Shown: one piece after another, positions 31,503 through 44,400 of the stretch
How positions within the stretch are numbered: the stretch's first letter is position 1
Layout: each line of letters opens with the position of its first letter
Origin: Rhizopus arrhizus
Taxonomy: Eukaryota; Mucoromycota; Mucoromycetes; Mucorales; Rhizopodaceae
Assembly (NCBI GenBank): GCA_024220505.1
Contig: JAKZZE010000010.1
Coordinates: forward strand, 1,240,001-1,304,000
Length of the DNA: 64,000 nucleotides
Direction of reading: 5' to 3'
Translations under genes and position numbers: made by a program
The notes under the pieces: model-generated
Told to the model about the DNA's origin: nothing
The model's database searches: none
The model's input: the letters and a program-made list of their open reading frames with translations, nothing else

Positions 31503-34064
31503 AACAATAATAATAAAAATAGAAGTAAAAAAACAGTTTTACTGTTCATTGCTAGGATTCATTTAAAGTTGGTTATTTTGGGTTACCTTTTGATTCCTAT
31601 GCGTTGTCTTGGTTACAAGGAACATGTGAAGAGCAAATGATGGTTTAGAAAAAAAGAGGATATTATTTTCTTTGATATCTTTTTCACTACTAAATATTTT
31701 CTTGTAAGGAAATAAAGAGGATTGTGATTAAATAGCTCACTTGCGTATTCACCAAGTGTTTGCTTGTGTCCAGTAAAGAGTGTCTCACAACAAATAGATT
31801 TGTTGCAAGCTTATAGTGGATAAGTAATCCCCGTATTTTAGCTTCATTTCTAATGAACCAATAACACAAGACCATTGTTTGTATCATGTGTATAAGCAGT
31901 AAGATAATTTTCCCTTTTTCAGTTATTCTTTTTCCCTCTACAAAATAAGGTTTAGCATTGAAACACATTAGGAATTTCTATTTTGCGAAGACAAAGAAGT
32001 GGGGTATTCAAATTCCGATAATTGCCTATTTTATAGTAAAAGATGAGATAATCTCTAATAAAAAAAAAAAGTATACAATGTGTTTTTCATAATGAACCTA
32101 TTGCTATAGTAACAGGGCTGTATATTCTTTAAATAACAAAGTTCTTTTTTATTATTACTCACCGGCTAAACGTTTGGTTCTCACATCATCTGACCTAAAA
32201 AAGTCATTTTATGACAAAACTGACCTTTTACAGTTAAAATTGAGATTTGTCATGAAGCTTTCCTTTTTTGAACATGGGCTTGTGTTCACGTAGCACAAAC
32301 ATCTTTTTTTATTCTTCTTTATTTGTGTATGGACTGAGCCGAAGCCATTCAATAGAATGATGATGGCTTGATTAATACCTTATTTTATAGCTTATAAAAT
32401 TAGCTATATTATCATTCAATTCATATTAAATTCAAGTAAATTAAAAAGCGAGTGTTTTCTATTCAGCACGGTCCCCTTCCAATTTAGTTAAAATTAAAAA
32501 TGGTGACCCTCAGCTTGTATCACAGTGTCATATTGCCACAAAAGAATAAATACAGCGAGTTTCATGCAAACAGAGATCTGGAATTATTGTTGTCCAATGA
32601 ACAAAATAGTGTAGATAACATGTGTTCCGACACGATTCTATTGGCATATGACAAATATGAACTGTCAATGTTTGAAGTAAATTATTTAAGCGCATTTTAA
32701 CAAGACTATCATCTCGCGTTCTTATTCACTGCTTATGTATGCAAACCAATGCACAATTCAATAAAAAAAAAGGAATAAAAAAAAGAATAAATAAAAACTT
32801 GTTCTTTTTTCTTTTCATTCTTTATTGTTTTATTATTCTTGTGAGGAATTAAATGGTTCTTTTGTGAAACTCTATTCTAAACTCAAAAAATGAATTATCG
32901 CTTTATGACTTTTTGTTGCGCAATAAGAAGATTTATTGAAAAGAAGATTGGTCAAAGGCGTAATTTTAAAAAGAGAATTTTTTTTTTTATTCATGCAATT
33001 GTGTTTATAAAAATATCTCAAAAAGAGATATTAATTATATTTAATGAATTAAAATGAGATTGTGTGTGATCAACAATCTATTTATGTGTCAATTACATAT
33101 TTGACAACGTAACAAAGAGAATGAATGCGATTCAATTAAAAACTGATACACACACACAATCCTCGGTATTCTGGTCTTATTCGGGAGAACAAATAGAAAT
33201 TTTTTGGTTTACACAAAAAATTAAGATTGCGCAATAACAAATAGACAAGTTGGATGAAAGAGAGAATTTTATTGAATAAATGTGCAAAACTTGTGAGAAA
33301 TGATTGGGTTCTGAAAGAATGTATGTTTGTAACTTTTTTTGGTGTTTCTTCAATTTAGGAAATGTGAAATGAAAAATTTCTCCTGTAACACAAAAGACAC
33401 AGAAAAACTTTAATTTAAATTCCGATGTTTTTTTTTTATCTCTTTTTTACTGCCATCTGCATCTTGATAAAGTTATTTCCCTTTAATTAAAACGGGGATT
33501 GTTTCATTTATGACTAAAAATGAATGGTGTTGTTTAACAATGTATTCTTTATACAAGAAAACTTACTTTATAAAGTCAATTATTTTCTAGAGTTAAAGAA
33601 CTTTCTTTACACGTTTTTTTTTATTGGACTTCTTTTTTTTTTAAAAAAGATTTTCCTTTCAATGCTCTGAGTTTAGGTCACAAAATTGGAATTTTATAAT
33701 TTGCGGGGATGTAGTTTGTTATCTTTTTTACACTAGAAATGAAATACCCCCCCCCCTGTTTTATTATCATACTTTATTACAAATGACAAAAGAATATTTT
33801 AATAAAAAAAATAATAAAATAATGACAGATTAAATAAAAAGTTAGTTTTATGAAATCTATTTTTGTATGTGTGTGCGTGTGTGTGTGTCAATTCTCTTTA
33901 CGACTGATATTTTATTCTCATATGATTCAAATACACATGCGTTTGTATTAAAAAAAGATAAAATTTTACAAGAGGAGATCAAACTTTTTTGAAAATAAAT
34001 TAAATGATTCACAATAAAAAGGGCACAAAAAAGCATCTTTTTTTCTTTCTTTCTTTACTTTATC
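31503..34064. promoter_or_regulatory. Long 5' region of the APSES factor gene
   Basis: About 2.5 kb without a convincing gene in front of a developmental transcription factor, much longer than most spacers here. It is very AT-rich, with many T- and A-runs, a C-run at 33750-33758, a GT repeat at about 33867-33888 and, at 34040-34055, repeated TTTC just before the start. A 66-codon frame at 32500-32700 has no splice or family support. Confidence 0.45.
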
Positions 34065-35089
34065 ATGTTTCAATATTCAAATATCACACATTCACCAGTA
34101 AACAATAACGAACCAATAAAAATAGCTGATTTTCAACAAGTCACTACAAGTTACCCCACACATTATCATTATGATCCTGAATTCTATCATCAATCTACTA
34201 CTACTCCATGGCAACAAACTATTTATCCTGAAGTGCCGCCTACAGACTATGCTGCAAACAATCAAGTCTTGACAAAACCTAGAATTACAACTTCAGTTTG
34301 GGATGATGAGGGAACCGTTTGTTACCAAGTAGATGTTCGTAGTATATGTGTTGCTCGTCGTCAAGGTAATCAAATAAAGATCATTATATCCACTGATAAA
34401 TTCTAACTTTTTTATAATAGATAATGATATGATCAATGGTACAAAATTACTTAATGTCACTGGTATGTCTCGTGGTAAACGTGATGGTATCCTTAAAAAT
34501 GAAAAAGGACGTGTAGTTGTCAAAGTAGGTGCTATGCATCTTAAAGGTGTTTGGTAAGTCTATTTTCTCTTTTTAAAAAAAAAAACCTATAGCTTACACA
34601 AAAAAAATTTTCAGGGTTACATTTGCAAGAGCGAAAGCATTAGCCATTCAATATTCCATTATAGATTATTTACATCCTTTATTTGTGGATGATCCAGCCA
34701 TGTTCTTTTATTCAAATCAATTAACACAAAATAATTATTTTACTACAAATCATCCTATTTATTTACAATCTCAAGATTCACTTGCCTCCACTAATACAAC
34801 TCAATCACGTAATAACAGCATTACTACCACCATTACTACTACTACTAATAATAATAATAACATAATCGATAATAATCATAATCATAACAATAATACAACT
34901 GCTGCTGAATTGATGTCGGTATCCAGTTCATACCCAATGATCAACGAATCTTTGATGAATTACCCCCTTTTTTCTGACAGCAGTGACGACTATTATTTGG
35001 CCAATCCGCTCCTCATAAATGATTTACTCTCAGCACCCTCTGTACCTTCCATGTTACCAGTACAATATTCTACTGGATATTATTCTTAA
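34065..35089 (+). CDS. APSES (StuA/Efg1-type) transcription factor
   Basis: Exons 34065-34365, 34421-34553 and 34615-35089 give 302 residues. The APSES/KilA-N DNA-binding domain lies at about 75-175: [75 protein letters not shown] and YLHPLFVDD. This is the StuA/Efg1/Sok2 class, which controls sporulation, filament growth and conidiophore development in ascomycetes. Both introns fall within the domain, and splicing restores the conserved blocks. The rest is Gln/Asn/Ser/Tyr-rich, including an Asn-Thr tract (about 253-285 of the coding plus repeats, encoded by ACT/AAT triplets at 34820-34905), typical of activation regions. Very long non-coding flanks suggest complex regulation. Confidence 0.93.
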
Positions 35090-36400
35090 TTTCTTTCTAT
35101 ATATTTTATATATATTCTATATACAGTGTATTATATAAACATTCCTCTCCCCACTTTCTTTTTTTATTATTATTATTTTTGTATTATATTAATTAATAAT
35201 AAACTACCTTTTCTCGAGATTTTTTAATAAACACAAACCTCCTTTAATGTTCAATTCATGCATCACGCCATATTATTATGGTTAATTATAGTTGTATTTC
35301 ATGTCATATTTAAAGATGCACTAATGACAACAACTGCGGCTAATCGGCAGTAGAGTGGCATTTAATAAAAAGGGAAATGAAAAGCATTTTTGTTATAATA
35401 CTAATTGTGTGATGACTTTTTTATTATTACATTTTTATCACCCAGAAGCTCCCCGTGTGAAATACTAACCACATATAAAATGTAAATACTCGAAAGATCT
35501 TTTGAATAGACTTAAAATAGAGTAAAAAAAAAGATGGATATTCATTTTAAACATTCCTGATTTATGTATAAAAAGAGACAAGGATCAGAAGTAAGCAGTG
35601 ACGGTAGATATAAGTTATTTCTATTATCCATAGCATACTCAAGCCCTGCATCATTTTATATGTATTTCTCTCTCTCTCTCTCTCTCTTCTAGTCATAATA
35701 ATTCCAAATATTGAAAGGCGTACAAAATGAGCTAAATTTGCGTGAAGTAGCTATTTCTAGAGGAAGACTACAAGAGATTTTTTTAAATTACCGACAAGAT
35801 ACCAATTATGAATGAATGTTTAGGAATTGAATTAAATAGTTAGCTTCTATTTCATTTTCTTTTCTAGAGTCAATTCATTCTATGATTCTACGAAAGCTGT
35901 TAAATGATTCTGCATACCTTTTCATATAAAGTGCTAATAACAAAGAAATCCCTTTTTCTTTGTATGCCTTCCGATAGTATTGAACAATGATATCTTCAAG
36001 AAAAAGAAAGAAAAAGAAAAGGGAGTGGGGGAGGGAGGACATCAAAACAGGTTTTTACAATAACTTTAATTTTTTTTTATATGATATTTATCCAAGAGTA
36101 GAACAAACTCTAATGTTAGCTGCATGATCAAAAGAAGACTTTAAGTACACCAATTGACCTATACTGACTGCTTGAATAAAGTCTGAATCCATGCAAGCTG
36201 TCACTCGCCAAATCTGGACAAATTCCTTGGGATAGTCACGTCTTGTCTTGAGTCACTAAATCCAGAATAGTCGAGCTACACAAGTCATACAAATGCTGTT
36301 TAATACATGCTTTGTGTCTTTTATCATGCATTTCTTGATCACTACGTAAGCATCATTAATACCAATTGTGAAACAGGTATAAACTCTGTTTGGGGATACT
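35090..36400. other. 3' flank and intergenic DNA with simple repeats
   Basis: No gene seen. Holds an ATT triplet repeat (35165-35178), a CT dinucleotide repeat (35668-35689) and a purine-rich tract (36000-36040). Confidence 0.5.
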
Positions 36401-37016
36401 ATTAAATTCTTGTATCTCTCTTTAATCTTTACCATGTGTAACCATGGCAATCGTCTGACTTTTCTGCAATCTAAAAAAAAATATTGTCATAGACATGATT
36501 ATTATTATAGAGCCTATGGTAATATTTGCATCTTCAAATATATATCATCTCTAGAGAACAGATATGTGACTAATAGTGTTGTTGTTTATATGTTAATGAT
36601 CCATTTAGTCATTTTGATAGTTTCTGGATTCATTTTTTGCTTATGCACAGATCAATTCATTTCACGCTTTTTCTTTGAACGGAGAACACTTGCGCGATGT
36701 AGCTCTTCAAATGCATGATCCAAAAGCTCACAATGATAACAGGATTGCTACTTATGTATTGACCATTTTTAACTCGAAAAAAATTAAACTTACCACAATT
36801 GGCTTTAGTTGGTGAAAAGCTCACAGTCAGAAAGAATAATTTTTTATAGCGAAGGCAAAAGACATCAAGATGCCAATTCGCGTGCTACACGTGCATGGAA
36901 GAGAAAAAAGAGACAAGGAGGCAAGGAAAATAAGAGCAAAAAAGATTTATTAGGCTTGTCTAAACAATATATCATCAAGTCAACGCCTCTTTTGATTTTT
37001 ACACGTCAGTAAATTT
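36401..37016 (+). pseudogene. Unassigned degenerate coding sequence
   Basis: Plus-strand frames with shifts carry a protein-like stretch (FHAFSLNGEHLRDVALQMHD, PKAHNDNRIATYVLTIFN) followed, in another frame, by SQSERIIFYSEGKRHQDANS and a Lys/Arg-rich end. Stops separate the parts. It looks like a decayed gene, perhaps from a mobile element, but I recognise no family. Confidence 0.35.
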
Positions 37017-37481
37017 CGAAATGCTCTTTAAAAACCTTACACAATAATATCAGATACACAGGGTGAGTGTTTAAGCATGAAATAATTCACAAGGAACCAT
37101 AAAAAATCATTTATTGCGATAACACTCGTATTTTTATGTTCTTGAATAATCAAATCATAGCGCTTTCAACTTCGTTAACGTTCATACTATAATAGGTGTT
37201 TGCTGCCATCAGCCGTTAACGTAAAGTCGATCATAAAATATGTAAATAATCGTTCGTTTCTTTAGGCATTTATGTTTTTATTGTCTCTCGAGAACTTGTC
37301 AACTATCTTTAAAGAGCTTCACAAACTTCACTTGATTTTCATTCAATATTGTTCATTGAATAATGTGTAAATAAGATATTCCAGTACCTTGCAGTCGACA
37401 TACGGTGACTTATCATTAAACAGAAACATGTAATATCATTTAAATGCTATCTTTTATTTGATTTTTGCACTACATCAACCT
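37017..37481. other. Intergenic, no gene seen
   Basis: AT-rich spacer downstream of the UBX-protein gene. Confidence 0.45.
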
Positions 37482-39299
37482 TTATACTTCTTCTTCATCA
37501 TCAACAGCATCCACAACTAAGGTAGCGCTTGGCCATAAGCTAGGAATATCTGCTAATTTTTTATCTTTGTCAGATTCGTATTCCATTCTAGGATAAGGAC
37601 TGTGAATCTTGAACAAATATTTGTGAGTGTAATCTTCAGGCATAGTGGTACAGGGCTCTACATGTTCATTGGCTTTTAATAACGGGTACACTTCTACAAA
37701 TCTATAAAGCGTCTATAGATAAAAAAGGGGTTGGTACAAGTTGTAGATCATCATCTTTGCCTACCTCCAAGTTATCATTTTCACTAAATAATCTAACTAC
37801 ACGATCACCATCTGCCAAACGGAAACTCAATTTTGTCATCTTTCCTTCTTTAGGTTCTTGAGGTAATTGCGTGTATAGATAACGAATATAGACCTCTTTC
37901 TTTTGCTTATACATTTCTTCATCTCTTTCTCTTTGTCTTTCCTCTTCCTCTGCTTTGGCTAAAGCATCTTTTTCTTCTTGAGCTTTTCTTGCCTATTTAA
38001 ACAGTAAGACTTATTTTATTTTATTTTATTTTTATAATACCTTTTCTTGGTCAGCCTTAAGACTTTCCCGGTAAGCCTTATCTTGATCATCTCTTAGTTG
38101 ACGTTCTAATTCTCTTTGATCTCGTTCATTCTTTAAGCGATTCAAGACAGCACCATGTCGGTCAATAGCAGCATCTAGTTGATGTATCAATTCTTCAGTA
38201 TCGCAAGGACCTTCAATACGTTCGATAACTGTCATCTTGGGTGATGAGCTACCCAAAGGTTTTTGTAATCCAATGAGAGCCATGAATGGGTAAGCTGTTG
38301 CTTGTAAAGTATAGCTGACTATTTGAAGAATCTTAGGACACTATCAATAGTATGCATTGTTCATTCGTTACCTTTATGTGATTCGGCTTCTTTTACATTG
38401 CCTCCCCATACTAAAATACTCTTTTCCTTAAGGTAATCTATCATATGCCTCGATGTTAATGTCTCTCTAAAGTTTTTTTTTTTTAAAAAAAAAGAGCTTT
38501 AGTATATAATAAGATCAGCTACTGTGTAAACACTTACTTGCAAAATAAATCCGTATCGTCATGATCATCACTTTGTAAAATGACCAACAAAAATTTCAAT
38601 TCCTTTCTCGCCTTTTCTAATGCTTGGGAGTAGCCACCTTGAAAGAACTCAACATGCCTTTTTCCATGCTTGGACTCAAATATTTGTTTAAACTCATAAG
38701 CTAGTACACGAGCATCTCTTGGTTCTCTATGAGCTGTGATGGATTGTCTTTGAAACCATATACGTGCTATAGAATAATAGTAAATAAGCAAAAGGTACTC
38801 GTTCCCTTTTTCTAGGGTCTTACATGCAAATGAAAGGATAGACCAAGTGATATTCCAAGCAATACCAAAAGGCCAAAGCAAAATGGACATAAAGTTCAAT
38901 GAAGGTGGTATATTTGTTGTTGGTGGTGGTGTTGCTGTTGCCGAAGAATTCGACGTCATACTTGTTGTATGTCTCTTTCGTAATGTACTTGTAATATTGC
39001 TATCAGCAACTTCTTTTTCTAATTCTTCTCTAGAAGTACCACTATGATTTGCTTCGTATTTGTATTCAATAGCTTTCTGGTAAAACAATGTCAATATAAG
39101 CTTTATTTTAAAAATTACATTACTCTTAGGTCCCATCCGTGTTCGATAAGCTGGCCCAAAGCCTCATCTAAATCTTTTGTTTCTGTAATTGTCTATTGCA
39201 AGTAAAGATGAGTATATTAAGTAAACAAGCTTTTAAACTTACCTGATACTGCGATAAAGTCACCTTTTGTTCTTCGTCTAAAGTATCCAAAGTAACCAT
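37482..39299 (-). CDS. FAF2/UBXD8-like UBX-domain protein (8 exons)
   Basis: Exons 39299-39243, 39192-39124, 39076-38824, 38766-38538, 38466-38372, 38318-38041, 37992-37765 and 37712-37482 give 479 residues. Domains in order: a UBA-like start (LSQYQTITETKDLDEALGQL, IEHGWDLR); a Ser/Thr/Pro linker; a hydrophobic hairpin (FMSILLWPFGIAWNITWSIL); a UAS thioredoxin-like domain (FFQGGYSQALEKARKELKF, DDTDLFCKETLTSRHMID, SILVWGGNV, QATAYPFMALIGLQ); a Glu/Arg-rich coiled coil; and a C-terminal UBX domain (KLSFRLADGDRVVRLFSEN, LYRFVEVYPLL). FAF2/UBXD8 and yeast Ubx2/Ubx3 recruit Cdc48/p97 to the ER and lipid droplets for protein degradation. The third intron (38823-38767, 57 nt) has no stop and keeps frame, so retention would lengthen the hairpin region by 19 residues. 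Confidence 0.9.
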
Positions 39300-40206
39300 T
39301 GTTTTATTTTTCGGAGAAAGAAGAAAAGATAATAAATGCAGAAAAAAAAACAACAAAAACTTACTAAATTGACCAACCAAGTTATGAAAGTTTTGAAATA
39401 CTGACCAATGAAAATCAAATACCTTGCGCTCTTGTTTTATATGAATATATTAAATTCATTACTGCTTACGATTGAAAAAAAATAATAAAAAGTTAGTTCA
39501 TTTTGCTTGATGTATACCAGTCTACTTGTAGTAAAGCTCTATTGATATAACGGAAAATCTTCACAATTGGATTGTAGTCCCAGATACTATTTAACTACAG
39601 ATTTAAATAAAATGCATGGCTGAAGTAAGCACTGCATTCTTGACCGATATGGTACTGTTGAAGAGCTCTTCGACCTTGTTAGACCCTTACTAAAAGAATA
39701 TGCTTATGTTGAATTAACTAGCATTCTGCGCATAAAAAAGAAAATTAAAATCTTGCAAAAACAATAATTTTACATCTCACAGTTACTGACAGGCTTATTA
39801 TGGTCTTGAATGAAATGGAAGAGACAATTATAATTGTTGATGTTAACTACGAAACCATGAAAAAAAATTATTAGAGTAATAAAAATAAATAAATAATCGA
39901 GAAATAACGTTTACAACTAATTTTATTTAGACAGCAAAAAAGAACATTTGAAATGATTTCTGTTCATAAAGATGCTATTTTGATAAGTAATTGCTTTCAG
40001 TAGTACGCTTTTTTTTTTTTTTTTTTTTTTTTTTTCTAAATCCCATTCACAGGCTTCATCCCCCTTTACACCCATAGAAAAGCCGCTAAACACATGATTC
40101 ATAGAAAGGAGATAACAACTTATGTTACTAGCATATTTTAATTGAAATTTATCCTTTTTATATTGTACAAGACATTACTCAAGTTATAAAGATAAAGCTG
40201 AATTTG
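39300..40206. other. Intergenic, no gene seen
   Basis: Upstream of the UBX gene. Contains a run of about 26 T (40010-40035) close to repeat copy B. Confidence 0.5.
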
Positions 40207-40562
40207 TCTATAAAATCATGTATGGAACATAGTGTATGATAATGATTGTCTCTTTTGTACTTTTATTCCTTATTCTTCAAAGAATCTTATGGTCTTTAGC
40301 AAAGATAAACAGCAAGCTTATGGCCAATGCGTTGACATTCATTAGCTAAAAAGAGAAGCTATTTATAACCACTATTAATACAATCTGTTTTTTTTTTCTC
40401 AGTGAAAAGTGCTAGACTCCTTAGTATACCTTCCTTAGACCTCTTTAGAATGATGACTAGTCGCCATTGAGCTGTGAAAAACGGCTTTTTTTTTTTTTTT
40501 TTTTTTTTCCAAAAAAAATAGGGCTCTCTATGCAACAAGTGAATAAGAATGAATTAAGCAAA
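40207..40562 (-). repeat. Dispersed repeat, copy B
   Basis: The reverse complement aligns along its length with 9165-9549 at roughly 80% identity by eye, including the homopolymer (here a T-run at 40487-40508 on the plus strand), the GGTATACTAAGGA block and the TACAAAAGAGACAATCATTA block. The two copies are about 31 kb apart in opposite orientation. Confidence 0.75.
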
Positions 40563-41424
40563 GGGGATCGCAGTATACGTGATCAAGGTAATAAAAAATA
40601 TTGGCTGGAACATGACTGAGTATATTAACGTCATTAAAAAGAGTAAATATATTTGGCCCCTTTCAACCATATGTATCTTGATATTAAACAAATAATCAAA
40701 GGTATTGTGATAAGACATTAGTTGTTCTTTTTTTTTTTGTTATAATCGAATTACGGTGTTAAATTCAGAGCTATACTATTTTGACGTATGAAATTTATCC
40801 AGCCGTTATAAATGTCAAATTTTGTTCTCTTGATTCTTCTTTAGCAAAAGTCCTTGTTGGGTATGTTTATTACTTAAATTCACCATCTAGACTAGCAAGC
40901 TCACTCTACGTAGTATAGATGACATGAAAAAATATGTTGGCATCTCTTTTCCTAAAGTACCTCAACACTTAATAGAATATATATCCAACAAGCTTCATAA
41001 ATAGGGTGTATCGTTCTATCACATTTCTCTTTTAATAATCAAAGATTTTAGTTTCCTGTTTCATAAAATATTATATAATCATGTATCAATCTTCATGTGG
41101 CTATCAATAATTGCCCTAAAAATAAGCATATCTTGCAGACATGATATAGCATAAATACATAGAATGAATATGTTTAAATATCAAAGCATACTCTATAACT
41201 AAAGTATTGCAAAAGAGAGTGGACCTTTGTGCTATTGTAAGGAAATTTGTAAGAATTGACATCTGCTGGGGTTTAAATATGAAAATGCGGGGTATTCTTT
41301 CGTGAAATTTTATATAATCATTCAGGCTGACTAACCCGAAAATAAAAAAAAAAAAAAAAAATGGGATAAAAAAGCGTAAAGGTAATCCTTGTGATCTACT
41401 TTTGCCCCCCTTTTTTTATAAAGA
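40563..41424. promoter_or_regulatory. Upstream region of the VWA8-like gene
   Basis: About 860 bp with no gene seen; an A-run at 41343-41360 and a C-run/T-run (41405-41417) directly before the start. Confidence 0.4.
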
Positions 41425-44400
41425 ATGTCTTCACAGAATAAACAAGCAAAAAGGCGTCTAAAGCAATTGGGAGCAACTTTAAATCCCTCTCGAGCTGGTT
41501 GGTCTGATTCCGAAGAGGAAGATTTAATTCAAGAAAGTAAATTATCAAAAAAAAAAAAAACAACTTTTAACGTCGCATATACTAAAAAGCTTTTTGCTGC
41601 AATGAAATAGTTGGAATTAAATCAGTTCGCATTGGAGATGTCGTAATGGAGGTTTATCCTCCGGCGAATCCCGAATTAGTTCCTGAAATACAAGGACCTT
41701 TCTATGAAGGAGCTCAAGTAAGATTTTATGCATTTTTTAGTGTTTGTCCTTTGACCAGCATTTTTAGGATATATTAAGACATCTAAGATGGATTATGCAA
41801 AAAGATAAGGTACACTCGGAAGAAGCCAAAACTTACATAAAAGAAGTATTGTTTTAATAAATTATTTAGCTTGGGCAAGATATATTTTTATTAGGACCTC
41901 CTGGACCATTACGCCGTAACCTTGTTATGAAATATGCAGAAATGACACAAAGAGAGTAATATTAAGCAAAAAGTATACAGCACACATTAACTCACCTACA
42001 TTCCTCTTTAGAATTGAATATGTAGCATTATCCAAGGATGTAACAGATGCAGATTTAAAGCAGAGAAGAGAACTGCAAAATAGCACTTCATTTTATGTTG
42101 ATCAAGCAGCAGTCAGGGCAGCTATTCACGGTCGTATTCTGATTTTAGATGGCATTGAAAAAGCGGAGCGCAATGTTTTGCCTATTTTGAACAATTTATT
42201 AGAGAATAGAGAAATGGCATTAGACGACGGTCGATTTTTGACAACAAAGGATTTGATAGATAACAAAACCACTAAATTTGAAAAGGTGAACCCACGCTTC
42301 TTGGTGTTTGCATTAGGTAAGATTAATGGCTCAAGTCAATTGGGAAAAAAGATGACTAATATCCAATATAAGGACTTCCTGTGCCTCCTTATGTTGGGTA
42401 TCCACTTGATCCGCCGCTTCGATCACGATTTCAAAGTAGGGATATCAGAGCTCCAGAATTTAGTACACAAGTGGATCAAGTAATTAAGATTATAAATAAC
42501 AACAAAGTACCTCGGGATATCATTGAAAGATTAATATCTGTCAGTCTTGTATTGGGTACACAGCAGAACAATAGCAAAAACAATGCGCGTGAAATAGAAG
42601 TACCGGAATTTCCTATGACTGTCGAGAGCTTAGCCAATTTGCTATCCCTTGTTCCCTATATTCATCCTCGATTTCTTTTGGATATACTCTATCCTTACCC
42701 CTTATTACCTACTTGCGACCTTGAGCAATTGAGCGTGATAGAATCAGCCTATCGACGCTTTGGTATTAAGTCTGCTATTGTTGAAGCACACATGGAGGCC
42801 CGGCAGACACCTTCAGGCTTTCTTTTGGCTAATATTGATCCATTAGCAACTAAAGTATCTGTGGATGGACAACATCAAATATATAAAGCTATCGCTTCAT
42901 TTGCTTCCGCTCAACATTCAGCCGTGGGCGTGCCTATCTATTGTGGTCCTGCTCCCTTCAATCCTGCAGAATTTTTTGTAGAGACGCCTTACCATCAAGA
43001 AATTGTGTCTTCTATGGTACTCGTACATGCTGGTAACAAGGACATATGTCTTTTGGGTACCCAAAAGGGCGTAGGAAAATCCGCTCTTGTCAGGCAGTTT
43101 GCTCGTCGATTGGGTTATACAATTGATTACATACCTCTCTACCGTGACATGTCTTCTCGAGATCTCTTGCAGCGCCGTTCTACAACAATCAAAGGTGACA
43201 CCATCTGGGAAAATTCACTCCTTGTTGAGGCTGCTATTCTCGGTCGTCTGGCTGTATTAGATGGTATTGAAGCATTATCCTATGGTACATTGAATACGCT
43301 GCAGCGCCTTTGTTCTGATAGAGAAACACAGCTGCCTGATGGTACTCGTCTTATCAACGCCCGCCGATATGAAAAATTATTAAAAAGTCAAACACAAGAA
43401 GAGCTACAGGAAAAACGGTTGGTCCCTATTCACCCCTCTTTCCGTATCATAGCTTTAGCTAGAGCAAATGGCCAGAGTGATGCAAAGGCTGGTTCCTGGT
43501 TAAGCTCCGAGATTTTATCCATGTTTCATTTCATCGTAGTCGATTCACTTCCTTCCAGTGAAGAACAGGATGTTTTGAGTGCCCTATCGCCTGGTGTAGA
43601 TGAAGATAAATTGAAACAACTTTTGACTTTTTCTCGACGCCTTCGTCATGATAAGGACGATACAGTTCGTATGCTCTCTAGCGCCTTGTCGACACGTCAA
43701 TTAATTCGTATTTGCCGTCGGTTATCTTACTTTGAAAACGAAAGTCTGTACACTGCTATCAATAAGGCCGCCCTTTCTCGATTCATGCCCAACATGGCTC
43801 GTGAAGCTCTTCATAATCTTTTAACAGCTAATGGTATCTATCCCCCAAAAGCCAACAATAATGAGCTTCAAATTGAGGTGCTGCCAAGTAGAGAAAAACC
43901 AGAGAAAATTCGTATTGGTCACGTCGTCGAACCTGTCTTTAAGGATGGTGATCCCATGCTAATTCCTAACGTCGTATTCCATGAGAATCCTGCCCATACT
44001 GAAATTCTTTGCGAGATGCTGAAGGATTACCAATTAGGTGATCATCTTTTGCTCATTGGTAATCAAGGTGTTGGTAAAAATAAGTTGGCGGATTATTTCT
44101 TGCAACTTTTGCAGCTTCCTCGTGAATATATCCAGTTGCACCGTGACAGTACTGTGCAAAGCTTGACTACTACTCCTGCTATTGCTAATGGTGTATTAAC
44201 ATATGAAGACTCTCCCCTTGTCAAAGCGGTTCGTGATGGTACTATTTTGGTTGTAGATGAAGCAGACAAGGCGCCTACTTACGTTACTGCTGTACTCAAG
44301 AGCTTAGTTGAAGATGGTCAAATGGTATTAGGGGACGGTCGTCGCATCATCTCCAAGGAATCAGATATTCAAGAGAACGAAAACTATATCATGATTCATC

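Noticed and set aside
32500..32700. 66-codon frame upstream of the APSES gene
   Set aside because: No family match, no partner exon, and length expected by chance in this AT-rich DNA.
35668..35689. CT dinucleotide run as possible regulatory element
   Set aside because: A simple microsatellite; no position relative to a start codon that would support a role.
41537..41610. Stand-alone 61-residue protein starting at 41425
   Set aside because: Its last part is better read as the first intron of the VWA8-like gene; splicing keeps frame into GIKSVRIGDVV. The alternative cannot be fully excluded.
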